Source of the DNA: Streptomyces sp. SID12488
GTDB lineage: Bacteria > Actinomycetota > Actinomycetes > Streptomycetales > Streptomycetaceae
Direction of reading: 5' to 3'
Assembly: GCF_010548275.1 (NCBI RefSeq)
Contig: NZ_JAAGLT010000010.1
Coordinates: 124,001-188,000 of the forward strand
Length of the DNA: 64,000 nt
Shown here: positions 16,218 through 25,159 of the stretch, piece after piece
Layout of the letters: each line of letters opens with the position of its first letter
How positions within the stretch are numbered: position 1 is the stretch's first letter
The notes under the pieces: model-generated
What the model saw: the letters and a program-made list of their open reading frames with translations, nothing else
The model's database searches: none
What the model was told of the DNA's origin: nothing
Program-made: the position numbers and the translations under genes

Positions 16218-17375
16218 ATGACCAGCCTGTACGTGCGGGAGATCACGCGCGAGGAGCATCTGGCCCACCTCCGCCAGCATCCCGACGCGAGCCATCTCCA
16301 GATCCCCGAGTGGGGCGGTGTGAAGCCCGACTGGCTTCCGGAGAGCATCGGCTGGTTCGAGGGCGAGGCGGCGAATCAGGCGGTGGGCGACGCGATGGTC
16401 GCTGCGGCGCTCGTCCTGTACCGTCCGCTGCCCGGGACGCGGCGCTACCTCGCGTACCTTCCCGACGGGCCCGCGATCGACTGGCGGACCCCTCGCCTGG
16501 AGCGCTGGCTGGATCCGCTCGTCGCCCATCTGGAGCGGATCGGGGCGTTCTCGGTGCGGATAGGGCCACCCCTGGTCGTGCGCCACTGGGACGCGGCCAC
16601 CGTGACGGCCGGCCTCGCCGACCCCGGCGTACGGCATCTGCGCGAGCTGCCCGCCGCCGGCATCGACGGGCACGCCCTCGACGCCGCGGAACGGCTGCGG
16701 CGGCTCGGGTGGCGGCCGTGCGAGGAGGACGACGGCAGCGGTTTCGGCCTCGGCCAGCCGCGCTACGGCTGCCAGATCCCGTTGGCCGGCCGCTCGGAGG
16801 ACGACCTTCGCGCCGGCCTCGCCCCGCACTGGGAACAGGCCCTGCACACATCCGAGTCGGCGGACGTCCGGGTCTCGTGGGTATCGGACGCCGACCTGCC
16901 CGAGTTCCACCGCCTGTACACCGCGACCGCCGCCCACGACGGCTTCAAGGCACGCCCGTTGGACTACTTCCGACGCATGTGGCAGGCCCTGAACGCCGAG
17001 GACGACGACCGGCTCCGCCTCTACGTCGCCGAGTACGAGGGCGAGGTGCTCTCCGGGGCCCTCATGATCAACGTCGGCTCCCGGGTCTGGCACTCGTACC
17101 CCGCCTCCGGCCGCCGGGGACGTCAACTCCGGCCCAGCAGCGCCCTGTTGTGGCGCATGATGTGCGACGCGCTGTCGTCGGGCGCCGAGACGTACGACCT
17201 GCGCTCCATCACCCCCGCCCTCACCGAGGACCGCCTCCTCGGGCGGCTCCACTTCAAGACGGGGGCCGGCGGCAGGCCAGTGGAGTACCTCGGGGAGTGG
17301 GAACTACCGGTGGGCAGCCAGGGCAAGCTGCTGCAACGGGCGCTGCGGGCCTACCTCGGCCGCAGACGCCCCTGA
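16218..17375 (+). CDS. FemX/FemAB-family aminoacyltransferase
   Basis: 385 residues with the two-GNAT-fold layout of Fem proteins. The start has SHLQIPEWGGVKPDW, and the C-terminal half has RVWHSYPASGRRGRQ and GGRPVEYLGEWELP, typical of FemX-like enzymes in actinobacteria. These transfer an amino acid from aminoacyl-tRNA onto the peptidoglycan stem peptide; in Streptomyces FemX adds the first glycine of the cross-bridge. The ATG 16218 follows CAGGAG at a good distance, and the longer reading frame from 16188 is not needed. It is a monocistronic gene between P450 and a two-component pair. Which bridge residue it adds cannot be decided here. Confidence 0.85.
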   Translation: MTSLYVREITREEHLAHLRQHPDASHLQIPEWGGVKPDWLPESIGWFEGEAANQAVGDAMVAAALVLYRPLPGTRRYLAYLPDGPAIDWRTPRLERWLDPLVAHLERIGAFSVRIGPPLVVRHWDAATVTAGLADPGVRHLRELPAAGIDGHALDAAERLRRLGWRPCEEDDGSGFGLGQPRYGCQIPLAGRSEDDLRAGLAPHWEQALHTSESADVRVSWVSDADLPEFHRLYTATAAHDGFKARPLDYFRRMWQALNAEDDDRLRLYVAEYEGEVLSGALMINVGSRVWHSYPASGRRGRQLRPSSALLWRMMCDALSSGAETYDLRSITPALTEDRLLGRLHFKTGAGGRPVEYLGEWELPVGSQGKLLQRALRAYLGRRRP

Positions 17376-17442
17376 CCGGGCCTCCTCCGCCACTCACCCC
17401 CCCAACGTCAGTAGCCGTCCCTCACCCGCCGCCAGCCGCCTC

Positions 17443-18117
17443 TCACCCCGGCGTCACCAACCGTGCCTCGTAAGCGAACACCGCCGCCTGCGTGCGGTCC
17501 CGCAGGCCCAGTTTCACCAGGATGCGGCTGACGTGCGTCTTGATCGTCGACTCGGCGATCACCAGCCGCCCCGCGATCTCCACGTTCGACAGGCCCTCCG
17601 CGATGAGCACCAGCACCTCGGTCTCCCGGTCGGTCAGCTCGCCGTACGCCGACCGCGCGCCCGCCATGACACGCGGCGCCTCGGAGAGTTTCGAGAACTC
17701 CGTGATCAGGCGCCGGGTGACCGAGGGGGCCAGCAGCGCCTCCCCGGCCGCCACCACCCTTACCCCCTCGGCCAGTTGGCGTGCCGACGCGTCCTTCAGC
17801 AGGAAGCCCGACGCGCCCGCCCGCAGCGCCTGGTACACGTACTCGTCGAGGTCGAACGTCGTCAGCACCAGCACCTTCGCCGAGTCGTCCGCCGCGACTA
17901 TCTCCCGGGTCGCCTCGATACCGTTCAGTTCGGGCATACGGATGTCCATCAGGACGACGTCCGGGGCGAGTTCACGCACCCGGTCCACCGCCTCGCGGCC
18001 GTTCACCGCCTCACCGACGACCTCGATGCCCGGCATCGCGTTCAACAGCACGGAGAAGCCCTCGCGGACCATCACCTGGTCGTCCACGATCAGTACGCGG
18101 ATCGCAGGGGCGCTCAT
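17443..18117 (-). CDS. NarL/LuxR-family response regulator
   Basis: 224 residues: a receiver domain with the acidic pair VDDQ, phosphoacceptor Asp58 in VVLMDIRMP and the conserved Lys in LLKDA, then a LuxR-type helix-turn-helix (LTDRETEVLVLIAEGLSNVE and AGRLVIAESTIKTHVSRIL). Its ATG overlaps the kinase stop by four bases, so sensor and regulator are made together. Targets are unknown; no obvious target gene is adjacent. Confidence 0.95.
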   Translation of the reverse strand: MSAPAIRVLIVDDQVMVREGFSVLLNAMPGIEVVGEAVNGREAVDRVRELAPDVVLMDIRMPELNGIEATREIVAADDSAKVLVLTTFDLDEYVYQALRAGASGFLLKDASARQLAEGVRVVAAGEALLAPSVTRRLITEFSKLSEAPRVMAGARSAYGELTDRETEVLVLIAEGLSNVEIAGRLVIAESTIKTHVSRILVKLGLRDRTQAAVFAYEARLVTPG

Positions 18118-19481
18118 GCCTCGCCCGCTCCGTCCTCGTCCGTGACGCGCGCGACCGGGAGGAAGACCGTGACCTCGTAGCCGCCGTCGGCCGCCGGGGC
18201 CGTCGTCATCTCGCCGCCGAGCATGGCGACCCGCTCGCGCATCCCCGTGAGACCGTGCCCCGCGCCCTGGGTCGGCGTCTGCTTCACGAACGACGACATG
18301 ATTCCCGCAGGGCCGTTGACTATCCGCAGGCCCAACCCGCCCAGCACGTACCCGATTTCGACGCGCGCGCTCGCACCCGGCGCGTGCCGCAGCGTGTTGC
18401 TCAGCGCCTCCTGCACGATCCGGTACGCCGACAGCTCGACGCCCTGCGGGAGTTCACGTACCGCGCCCGTCACCACCTTGTCGACGGCGAGGCCCGCCTC
18501 GCGCACGTTCGCGAGCAGCCCGTCGAGGTCGGACAGGGTGGGCTGCGGGGAGTCGGGAGCCTCGTAGTCCTCCGCGCGTACGACGCCCAGGACCCGGCGC
18601 AGTTCGGTGAGCGCGGCCACCGCGTTCTCACGGATCGTCGAGAAGGCCTTCGCCAGCTCCTCGGGCGGGTTCTCCACCCGGTAGGGCGCCGCCTCCGCCT
18701 GGATGGCGACGACCATCATGTGGTGCGCGACCACGTCGTGCAGCTCACGCGCGATGGTCGTGCGCTCCTCCAGCACGGTGCGCTTGGAACGCTCGTGCGC
18801 GGTCACCGTCTGCTGGGCGGTCACCTCCTCCTCAGCGGCCCGGCGCACCAGCGCCACGGTCACCACGAGCAGCGCCAGCGCGGAGACGGAGAGGAAGGGC
18901 ATGGCGTTGCTGCCAAAGTAGCGGTCACCGTAGAGGCCCTCGGCGCCTATGCCGTAAGCCGCCGTCAGCACCCACATCCAGGCGGCCGTACGCGGCCGGG
19001 TCCGGGCGGCCACGACCGTCAGCACCACCAGGTGGGCGACGAAACTCGCGGGCAGCCAGGGAAAGTCGCTGTTCCCGTCCTGGACCCAGGCGACGGCCGG
19101 GATCGAGACCAGGGAGAACCAGAAGGCCCCGACCGGCCGGACCAGCGTCAGCAGGATCGGCCCCAGAGAGCAGAAGGTCATCGCCAGCGCCGCCAGCAAA
19201 TCCCCCTCGCTGTCGTCGAAGGAGACACGCACGGCCAGCATCCCGGCGACGACCACCAGGACGTGCCGCGTCCAGACCTCCAACGGGCGCAGCGGCCCGG
19301 GCAGCACCCGGGCGAGCCGGCCGGGCTTGTCCTTCGGGGGCAGCGGGCGGTAGGTGAAGAAGTCGTCGAACAGGTCGGCGCGCAGCCCCTTCAGCGCATC
19401 CATGGCCAGCCGGAACTCGGGGCTGCGCGACGGCCCGTCGACCGCCGTCCTCGGCTCAGTGTTCATCCGCGTGTACGTCAT
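18114..19481 (-). CDS. Two-component sensor histidine kinase (HisKA_3 type)
   Basis: 455 residues. About four or five membrane segments occupy residues 60-210. A HisKA_3 dimerisation domain with the phosphorylated His in RTTIARELHDVVAHHM follows, and a HATPase_c domain ends with GHGLTGMRERVAMLGGEM. There is no clear extracytoplasmic sensor domain, as in many NarL-type kinases of Streptomyces. The ATG at 19481 (MTYTR) is chosen; an ATG at 19466 is possible, and the open frame further left is unlikely to be coding. It phosphorylates the overlapping response regulator. Signal unknown. Confidence 0.92.
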   Translation of the reverse strand: MTYTRMNTEPRTAVDGPSRSPEFRLAMDALKGLRADLFDDFFTYRPLPPKDKPGRLARVLPGPLRPLEVWTRHVLVVVAGMLAVRVSFDDSEGDLLAALAMTFCSLGPILLTLVRPVGAFWFSLVSIPAVAWVQDGNSDFPWLPASFVAHLVVLTVVAARTRPRTAAWMWVLTAAYGIGAEGLYGDRYFGSNAMPFLSVSALALLVVTVALVRRAAEEEVTAQQTVTAHERSKRTVLEERTTIARELHDVVAHHMMVVAIQAEAAPYRVENPPEELAKAFSTIRENAVAALTELRRVLGVVRAEDYEAPDSPQPTLSDLDGLLANVREAGLAVDKVVTGAVRELPQGVELSAYRIVQEALSNTLRHAPGASARVEIGYVLGGLGLRIVNGPAGIMSSFVKQTPTQGAGHGLTGMRERVAMLGGEMTTAPAADGGYEVTVFLPVARVTDEDGAGEA

Positions 19482-19631
19482 CTCAGTCACATAGAGCAAG
19501 GTAGGCGGCGGGCGGGCCGCGGTCGTCCGCAGTGAGAGGGGTTCTCCGCCGTCCACCTCAGGTACTACGGCACCCGCCACGAGGACGAGTGTGAGGACGA
19601 GTGCGAGTGCGAGGACGGCGAAAGGCAGTAC

Positions 19632-20528
19632 TCACCACGCCAGTTGTGCGATCTCCTCCGCCACCACCGCGCACGCGTCCGCCACCGGGTCGATCAGCGG
19701 GAAGTGACCGACGTCCGCCAGCAGCGTCACACCGACCACCTCACCGGCCTTCGCGGCCGCGTCCGCGTACGACTCGGCGACCATCTCCGGTACGACCGTG
19801 TCGGCGCGCCCCTGTACGAGGGTGGTCGCGATGCCGGTGGGGAGCAGCAGCGCCGGGTCGGCGTAGGGCTGACGCTCCGCGAAGTGCCCTTCCCCGCCCA
19901 GGAGTTGACGGGCGGCGGCGGAGCAGACGTCCAGCTTCTCGGCGACGGTGAGGTCCGCGATCGGAGCGAGGGCGACCACGCCTCGCAGCGGGGCGGGACG
20001 GGCCAGGAACCAGGGTGCGTCGGCGGGGAGGAGGTGCCTGGCGGAGGCCCACAGGGCCAGGTGACCGCCCGCCGAGTGCCCGGTGACGACCATGCGGCGC
20101 GGGTCGGCCTGTGGGAGGTGGGTCGCGGCGAGCGCGGGCAGGGCGTCCAGCGCCGCCGCGACGTCGTCGAAGGTGTCGGGCCAGCGGCCGGCCACAGCGG
20201 GGTCGTCCCCGCCCCGCCGGTACTCCACGTTGGCCACGGCGAACCCGCGCCGGGCCAGGAATCCGGCGAACGGCGTGATGTGCCGGTGGTCGTGCGGCGC
20301 CCGCCAGGCACCCCCGTGCAGCACGACGACCAGCGGCACGCTCGCGTCGTCCGGCAGCGGCTCGGGGCCGCGCGGGACGTAGAAGTCGATCACCTGGTCG
20401 GGATGGTCGCCGTACGCGGCGGTGGCCTCGGGGTCGACGGGCGGATGCGAGAAGGCCGACGCCTCTTCCGCAGCGCGCGCGGCAGCCCCCGCAGCGGCGT
20501 GCTCCCGTGCTACGGCATCGTCCGGCAT
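19632..20528 (-). CDS. Alpha/beta hydrolase, probable N-formylkynurenine formamidase
   Basis: 298 residues with an alpha/beta-hydrolase fold. An HGGAW oxyanion motif (about residues 71-75), nucleophile Ser152 in GHSAGGH, Asp243 in GRADTVV and His275 in ADVGHFP make a complete triad. HGGxW plus GHSAGG is the pattern of the animal/fungal-type kynurenine formamidase. The gene lies directly downstream of kynU and kynA on the same strand. It therefore probably removes formate from N-formylkynurenine, replacing the unrelated bacterial cyclase-type KynB, which I do not see here. The 255 bases between it and kynU contain a hexanucleotide repeat, so it may have its own promoter. Activity is inferred from motif and context. 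Confidence 0.8.
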   Translation of the reverse strand: MPDDAVAREHAAAGAAARAAEEASAFSHPPVDPEATAAYGDHPDQVIDFYVPRGPEPLPDDASVPLVVVLHGGAWRAPHDHRHITPFAGFLARRGFAVANVEYRRGGDDPAVAGRWPDTFDDVAAALDALPALAATHLPQADPRRMVVTGHSAGGHLALWASARHLLPADAPWFLARPAPLRGVVALAPIADLTVAEKLDVCSAAARQLLGGEGHFAERQPYADPALLLPTGIATTLVQGRADTVVPEMVAESYADAAAKAGEVVGVTLLADVGHFPLIDPVADACAVVAEEIAQLAW

Positions 20529-20704
20529 GCTCCAACCTCTCAGCGACGTAAAGGATTTGGCGGACCTGGCGAGAAATTCGGCCGTTGCCGGGACGCTATC
20601 AGGCCCCATGACGTGCGCTGACACGCGGAAGTGACGCTCGGTGCACATATGTACATTCCCGGCGACGGCCGACGTAAATGTCACGCCGACCGCCGCCGAA
20701 TCAA

Positions 20705-20775
20705 GCCCGAGCCCGAGTCTGAGCCTGAGCCTGAGCCTGAGACCAAGTCCGAGCCCGAACCCGAGCCCGAACTCG
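20705..20775. repeat. Hexanucleotide repeat tract (TGAGCC/CGAGCC)
   Basis: About eleven imperfect copies of a six-base unit (CGAGCC, TGAGCC, CGAACC) lie just after the kynU stop, between kynU and the hydrolase. The tract is non-coding if the gene limits given here are right. Similar hexamer expansions occur inside several genes of this window. Confidence 0.75.
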
Positions 20776-20783
20776 CACAGAAC

Positions 20784-22067
20784 TCAGCCGGCCACGACCT
20801 CGCCCAGTACCCGGGCCGCCCGCTCCACGTCCGCGAACCCGACGTACAGCGGCGTGAACCCGAACCGCAGGACGTCCGGCCGCCGGAAGTCGCCGACGAC
20901 GCCCCGCTCGATGAGCCGCGCCATCACCTCGCCCGCGTCGGAGCACCGCAGCGCGATCTGGCTCCCGCGCTCGGCATGCGCGACCGGCGTCACGCACTCG
21001 ACGCGCCCCTCCGGGACGTACTCGTCGACGCACTCCAGGAAGAAGTCGGTCAGGGCGAGGGACTTGGCCCGTACCGCGTCGATGCCGACCCCGTCCCAGA
21101 CCTCAAGGGCCGACTCCAGGGCGAGCATGGAGAGAATGTCCGGCGTACCGACCCGACCGCGCGTCGCACCCGGAGCGGGGGCGTACTCGGGCCGCATACC
21201 GAAGGGGTCGGCGTGCGAGGTCCAGCCGGGGAGCGGGGAGTCGAACCGCTCCTGGTGCGCCTGGTTCACGTACAGGTAGGCGGGCGAACCGGGCCCGCCG
21301 TTCAGGTACTTGTAGGTGCAGCCGACGGCGAGATCGACCCCGTGCTCGTCCAGCCCGACCGGCAGGGCGCCCGCGCTGTGGCACAGGTCCCAGACGGCCA
21401 GGGCGCCGGAGGCGTGGATCGCGGCCGTGAGGGCGGGCAGGTCGTGCAGCCGCCCGCTGCGGTAGTCGACGTGGTTGAGCAGCACGGCGGCGGTACGGTC
21501 GCTCAACTCCCCCGGCACGGCGCCCGGTTCGAGCGCACGCAGGGTGCAGCCGGTCATCCGGGCGGCGGACTCGGCGATGTAACCGTCGGTGGGAAAGGTG
21601 GTGGCGTCGACAAGGATCTCGTCCCGACCACTGCCCTTTCCACTGCCCTTCCCGTTCCCCTCGCCACCCCTCGCCAGCCGCACAGCCCCCACAAGCGCCT
21701 TGAAAACATTGACACTTGTCGAGTCGCCGACGACGACCTGTCCGGCCGCCGCGCCCACCAGCGGAGCGATACGGTCACCGATCCGCTCGGGCGCGGTCCA
21801 CCACCCGCTCTCGTCCCAGGACCGGATGCGCAGCTCGCCCCACTCCCGGCGCACGACGTCGTCGAGCCGGCCGGGGACGGACGCGGGCAGCGCGCCGAGC
21901 GAGTTCCCGTCCAGGTAGGTGACGCCGAAGTCGAGCACGAACCGCTCTCGCACCTTGGCGAGTTCATCGCGCGAGTCCAACTCCCGGGCCAGATCGTCCT
22001 TGGCGGGCAGCAGCTTGGGGGAAAGGGGCTCGGCGGAAAAAGGCTTGGGGGACGGCAGCTCAGACAT
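20784..22067 (-). CDS. kynU: Kynureninase
   Basis: 427 residues, a PLP enzyme cutting kynurenine to anthranilate and alanine. Visible landmarks are YLDGNSLGALP near the N-terminus, WDLCHSAGALPVGLDEHGVD, the PLP lysine in CTYKYLNGGPGSPA, and RVGTPDILSMLALE. A Gly/Ser/Lys insertion (GGEGNGKGSGKGSGRDE, about residue 125) encoded by hexamer-like repeats is unusual and probably a surface loop. The ATG 22067 overlaps the end of kynA by eight bases, indicating translational coupling. With kynA and the hydrolase it makes a tryptophan-to-anthranilate route, which can serve catabolism or supply anthranilate to secondary metabolites. Confidence 0.95.
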   Translation of the reverse strand: MSELPSPKPFSAEPLSPKLLPAKDDLARELDSRDELAKVRERFVLDFGVTYLDGNSLGALPASVPGRLDDVVRREWGELRIRSWDESGWWTAPERIGDRIAPLVGAAAGQVVVGDSTSVNVFKALVGAVRLARGGEGNGKGSGKGSGRDEILVDATTFPTDGYIAESAARMTGCTLRALEPGAVPGELSDRTAAVLLNHVDYRSGRLHDLPALTAAIHASGALAVWDLCHSAGALPVGLDEHGVDLAVGCTYKYLNGGPGSPAYLYVNQAHQERFDSPLPGWTSHADPFGMRPEYAPAPGATRGRVGTPDILSMLALESALEVWDGVGIDAVRAKSLALTDFFLECVDEYVPEGRVECVTPVAHAERGSQIALRCSDAGEVMARLIERGVVGDFRRPDVLRFGFTPLYVGFADVERAARVLGEVVAG

Positions 22068-22905
22068 GGGACCTCGCCGTCCACAGCTCGGGGAACACGT
22101 TCTTCTGCGCCCGCTTCTCCAGCCAGGCCACCCCGGCGGAGCCACCGGTACCGGCCTTGGCGCCCATCGCCCGCCGGGTGGCGACGAGATGGTCGTTGCG
22201 CCAACGCCACACCAGCTCGGCTACGTCCGTCAACGCCTCACCGAGGCGGGCGAGTTCGGCCTCGGGGTCACCGGAGTAGAGCGCGGTCCAGGCGGCCTCG
22301 ACCTCGGCCGACGGCTCGTACTTCTGGGACACGTCCCTGGACAGGACGGCATCCGGGACGGCGTACCCGCGTCGCGCGAGCAGCGCCAACACCTCGTCGT
22401 ACAGGCTCGGTTCGTGCAGCGCCTTCTCCAGCTCGGCGTACACGCGCGGTGCGGCCCGATGGGGTACGAGCATCGACGCGGACTTCTCGCCGAGCAGGAA
22501 CTCCATCCGCCGGTACATCGCGGACTGGAACCCGGAACCCTCACCGAGGGCGGCGCGGTACGAGTTGAACTGGGCCGGGGTGAGCTGGGCGAGAGGACGC
22601 CACGAGGCGTTGAGCGCGTCCAGCTCACGCACGGAACGCTTGAGGGCGGCGACGGCGGTGGGCACGTCGTCCCCGCGCAGCGCCTTCGCCGCGGTCTCCC
22701 ACTCGTGCACGATGACCGTGAACCACAGCTCCATGACCTGGGTGGTCACCAGGAAGACCATCTCTCCGGGGTCGTCGGAGAGGGTGTGCTGGAGGTGGGT
22801 GAGGACATCGGCCTGAACGTAGTCCTCGTACGGGGTGGTACCGGCGAAGTCGAGATGCGGGGTCTCGGGCTCCGAAGCCTCGGGGGGCTGGGCCTGGAGG
22901 GACAT
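22060..22905 (-). CDS. kynA: Tryptophan 2,3-dioxygenase
   Basis: 281 residues, all-helical heme enzyme opening the indole ring of L-tryptophan to N-formylkynurenine. Diagnostic segments are TPYEDYVQADVLTHLQ, DDPGEMVFLVTTQVMELWF, and the heme ligand region WRWRNDHLVATRRAMGAKAG followed by GTGGSAGVAWL. It is the first gene of the kyn set and overlaps kynU. No regulator gene is adjacent. Length and motifs are all normal. Confidence 0.97.
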   Translation of the reverse strand: MSLQAQPPEASEPETPHLDFAGTTPYEDYVQADVLTHLQHTLSDDPGEMVFLVTTQVMELWFTVIVHEWETAAKALRGDDVPTAVAALKRSVRELDALNASWRPLAQLTPAQFNSYRAALGEGSGFQSAMYRRMEFLLGEKSASMLVPHRAAPRVYAELEKALHEPSLYDEVLALLARRGYAVPDAVLSRDVSQKYEPSAEVEAAWTALYSGDPEAELARLGEALTDVAELVWRWRNDHLVATRRAMGAKAGTGGSAGVAWLEKRAQKNVFPELWTARSHV

Positions 22906-23005
22906 CGCTGTCTCCTGTTGTACTCAGGGTAGCGGTCCGCCCCTGCCGAATTCCGACACGGGGGCCCCGGTCCCCGGGGCATTCAACACAATCGTGCCCC
23001 GGATA

Positions 23006-23039
23006 CGCAAGGCCCGCCTGTTCACGGACGGGCCTTGCG
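23006..23039 (-). terminator. Hairpin terminator after the DUF3151 gene
   Basis: Arms CGCAAGGCCCG and CGGGCCTTGCG are separated by 12 bases, 25 bases beyond the DUF3151 stop codon. It lies between that gene and kynA, which run the same way, so it isolates the kyn genes from upstream transcription. Confidence 0.75.
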
Positions 23040-23063
23040 GACAGCCGGAAAGCGGCTGGAGGA

Positions 23064-23480
23064 CTACTGACCGAGCGTCTGGGCCGCGGTCGGGGAGGAG
23101 TCCTTCAGGAACTGGGTGCAGCGCTCGTACTCCTCCTGCTCACCGATCGAACCGGCGGCACGGGCGAGGGCGTGCAGCGCCCGCAGGAAGCCACGGTTCG
23201 GCTCGTGCTCCCACGGCACCGGGCCGTGCCCCTTCCAGCCGGCACGGCGCAGGGAGTCGAGGCCGCGGTGGTATCCGGTACGGGCGTAGGCGTACGACTC
23301 CACGACACTGCCGCGCTCGAACGCGTCGTCGGCGAGCTGAGCCCAGGCGAGGGAGGAGGTGGGGTATTTCGCGGCGACGTCGGCGGGGGCGGTCCCGTTC
23401 GCGAGGAGCTCGCGGGGCTCGGGGTAGTCGGGGAGATGCGTGGGGGCGGGGCCGCCAAGCAGGTTTTCGTGAAGGCTCAT
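23064..23480 (-). CDS. DUF3151 family protein
   Basis: 138 residues, soluble and mostly helical. The start ENLLGGPAPTHLPDYPEP is the hallmark of the DUF3151 family, conserved in actinobacteria and often next to fba or tryptophan-degradation genes. Residues about 35-110 resemble TPR-like helices (SLAWAQLADDAFERGSVVES). Start 23480 gives the canonical MSLHENLLGG; an ATG 18 bases further upstream is less likely. Function not known. Confidence 0.88.
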   Translation of the reverse strand: MSLHENLLGGPAPTHLPDYPEPRELLANGTAPADVAAKYPTSSLAWAQLADDAFERGSVVESYAYARTGYHRGLDSLRRAGWKGHGPVPWEHEPNRGFLRALHALARAAGSIGEQEEYERCTQFLKDSSPTAAQTLGQ

Positions 23481-23540
23481 GGCCCCAGTCTGCTGCATCG
23501 CTCACGGCGGGCCGGAATTGTCAGCCCCGGCCGGCACCTC

Positions 23541-23578
23541 TAGCCCGTCCGGCGATTGAGGACGAGCGCGTTCAGTGC
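23541..23578. repeat. Dispersed Streptomyces intergenic motif
   Basis: The core GCCCGTCCGGCGATTGAGGA, followed by CGAGCGCGTTCAG, matches a short sequence I remember occurring many times between genes in Streptomyces chromosomes. Here it sits at the 3' end of the MFS gene and overlaps its last codons. Role unknown; copy number cannot be judged from one window. Confidence 0.5.
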
Positions 23579-25080
23579 GAAGGGGGGTCCGGGGGCACAG
23601 CCTCCAGGGGCCGGTCACCCTCCCCCGTGCCCACCCCCTCCAGCGGCGGAGCCGTCACGCACCCGTGCGTCCGGCACTCCGGCGTCGCGCACCCCACCTC
23701 AGGCCTCCGCACCGTCACGAACGCCAGCACCGAACCGACCACCAGAACCCCCGCGCACATCACCATCGCCCGCCGGAACGCCTCGTCGAACACCGCCCCC
23801 GACCGGTACGCCTCCGCCCCCATCCCCGTCACCAGCGGCAACGCCGCCACCGCCACCAGTCCCGCCGCCCGTGCCGCCGCGTTGTTGACCCCGCTCGCCA
23901 GCCCCGCCCGCTCCGTCCCCACCGACGCCAGCACGCTCGACGTGAGCGGCGCGACCAGCGTCACCAGGCCCAGCCCGAGCACCAGCACGGCGGGCAGCAC
24001 ATCGGCGACGTACGACGCCCCGGCGCCCACCCGCAGCATCAGCAGCATCCCCGCCGCACACAGCAACGGCCCGACCGTCAGCGGCACACGCGGCCCGATC
24101 CGCTCCGCCAGCTCGCCCGAGCGCGCCGACAGCAGCAGCATCAGGGCGGTGGTCGGCAGCAGGGCCGTACCGGCGCCCAGGGCCGAGTAACCGGCCACCA
24201 CCTGGAGCTGGAGCGCGGAGAGGAAGAAGAAGCCCCCGAGGGCCGCGTACACACACAGGGTGACCAGGTTGACGGCCGTGAACTGGCGCGAGGCGAAGAT
24301 GTCCAGCGGCATCATCGCGTCCTCGGCGCGCCGCCGCTCGACGAACACGAAGGCCACCCCCGCCACGAGGCCCAGGACGGCCGTGACCACGACAACCACG
24401 GAACCGGACCTGGCCTCGATCAGCGCGTACGTCACCATCGCGAGGGCGAAAGCCCCCAGAGCAGCGCCGAGCACGTCGAAGCGCCCGTGCCGCGTACGGC
24501 CGTCGCCGGACTCGGGGACATGGCGTACGGCGATGGGGGCGCAGAACAGCGCCACCGGGACGTTCAGCAGGAACACCCACCGCCAGCCCGGACCGTCCAC
24601 CAGCCAGCCGCCCAGGAAGGGGCCCACGGCCGCGCCGACGCCCCCGAAGCCGGACCACAGGCCGACCGCCCGCCCCCGGTCGTCGGGGTGGAAGGAGGCC
24701 TGGATGATGGCGAGGGAGCCGGGGGTGAGGAGCGCGCCGCCGATGCCCTGCAGCGCGCGGGCGGCAACGAGGACACCGGCGTTCGGGGCGAGGCCGCAGA
24801 GCAGCGAGGCGACAGCGAACCACACCACTCCGACCACGAAGACCTTGCGGCGGCCGTACCGGTCACCGAGCGAACCGCCCAGCAGGATCAGCCCGGCCAG
24901 CGTCAGCATGTACGCGTTGACCGTCCACTGGAGGGCGGCCAGATCGGCATCGAGGTCGCGGCCGATGCGCGGCAGCGCGACGTTCACGACCGTCGAGTCC
25001 AGCAGGGCCATGCTGGAGCCGAGCACGGTGGTCAGCAGGATCCACCGGCCCTGGGGCGAGGCGAGGCGTACGTCCGACAT
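23572..25080 (-). CDS. MFS drug exporter, DHA2 (EmrB/QacA) family
   Basis: 502 residues with about 14 membrane segments. Motif A-like GGSLGDRYGRRKVF lies after helix 2, the DHA2 segment LDSTVVNVALPRIGRDLDAD in helix 1, and the motif C-like GGVGAAVGPFLGGWLV in helix 5. It is a proton-driven exporter, probably for toxic or secondary metabolites. No regulator is adjacent. The C-terminal tail (CATPECRTHGCVTAPP) has three cysteines and is cytoplasmic and non-conserved. Confidence 0.92.
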   Translation of the reverse strand: MSDVRLASPQGRWILLTTVLGSSMALLDSTVVNVALPRIGRDLDADLAALQWTVNAYMLTLAGLILLGGSLGDRYGRRKVFVVGVVWFAVASLLCGLAPNAGVLVAARALQGIGGALLTPGSLAIIQASFHPDDRGRAVGLWSGFGGVGAAVGPFLGGWLVDGPGWRWVFLLNVPVALFCAPIAVRHVPESGDGRTRHGRFDVLGAALGAFALAMVTYALIEARSGSVVVVVTAVLGLVAGVAFVFVERRRAEDAMMPLDIFASRQFTAVNLVTLCVYAALGGFFFLSALQLQVVAGYSALGAGTALLPTTALMLLLSARSGELAERIGPRVPLTVGPLLCAAGMLLMLRVGAGASYVADVLPAVLVLGLGLVTLVAPLTSSVLASVGTERAGLASGVNNAAARAAGLVAVAALPLVTGMGAEAYRSGAVFDEAFRRAMVMCAGVLVVGSVLAFVTVRRPEVGCATPECRTHGCVTAPPLEGVGTGEGDRPLEAVPPDPPSH

Positions 25081-25159
25081 GCCCCAGGTATACAGCGAGC
25101 CCGGCGCCGCAAACAGCCGCCGGGCTCACAAAAGGGCCCACGGCTCGGTGACCCGGTGC

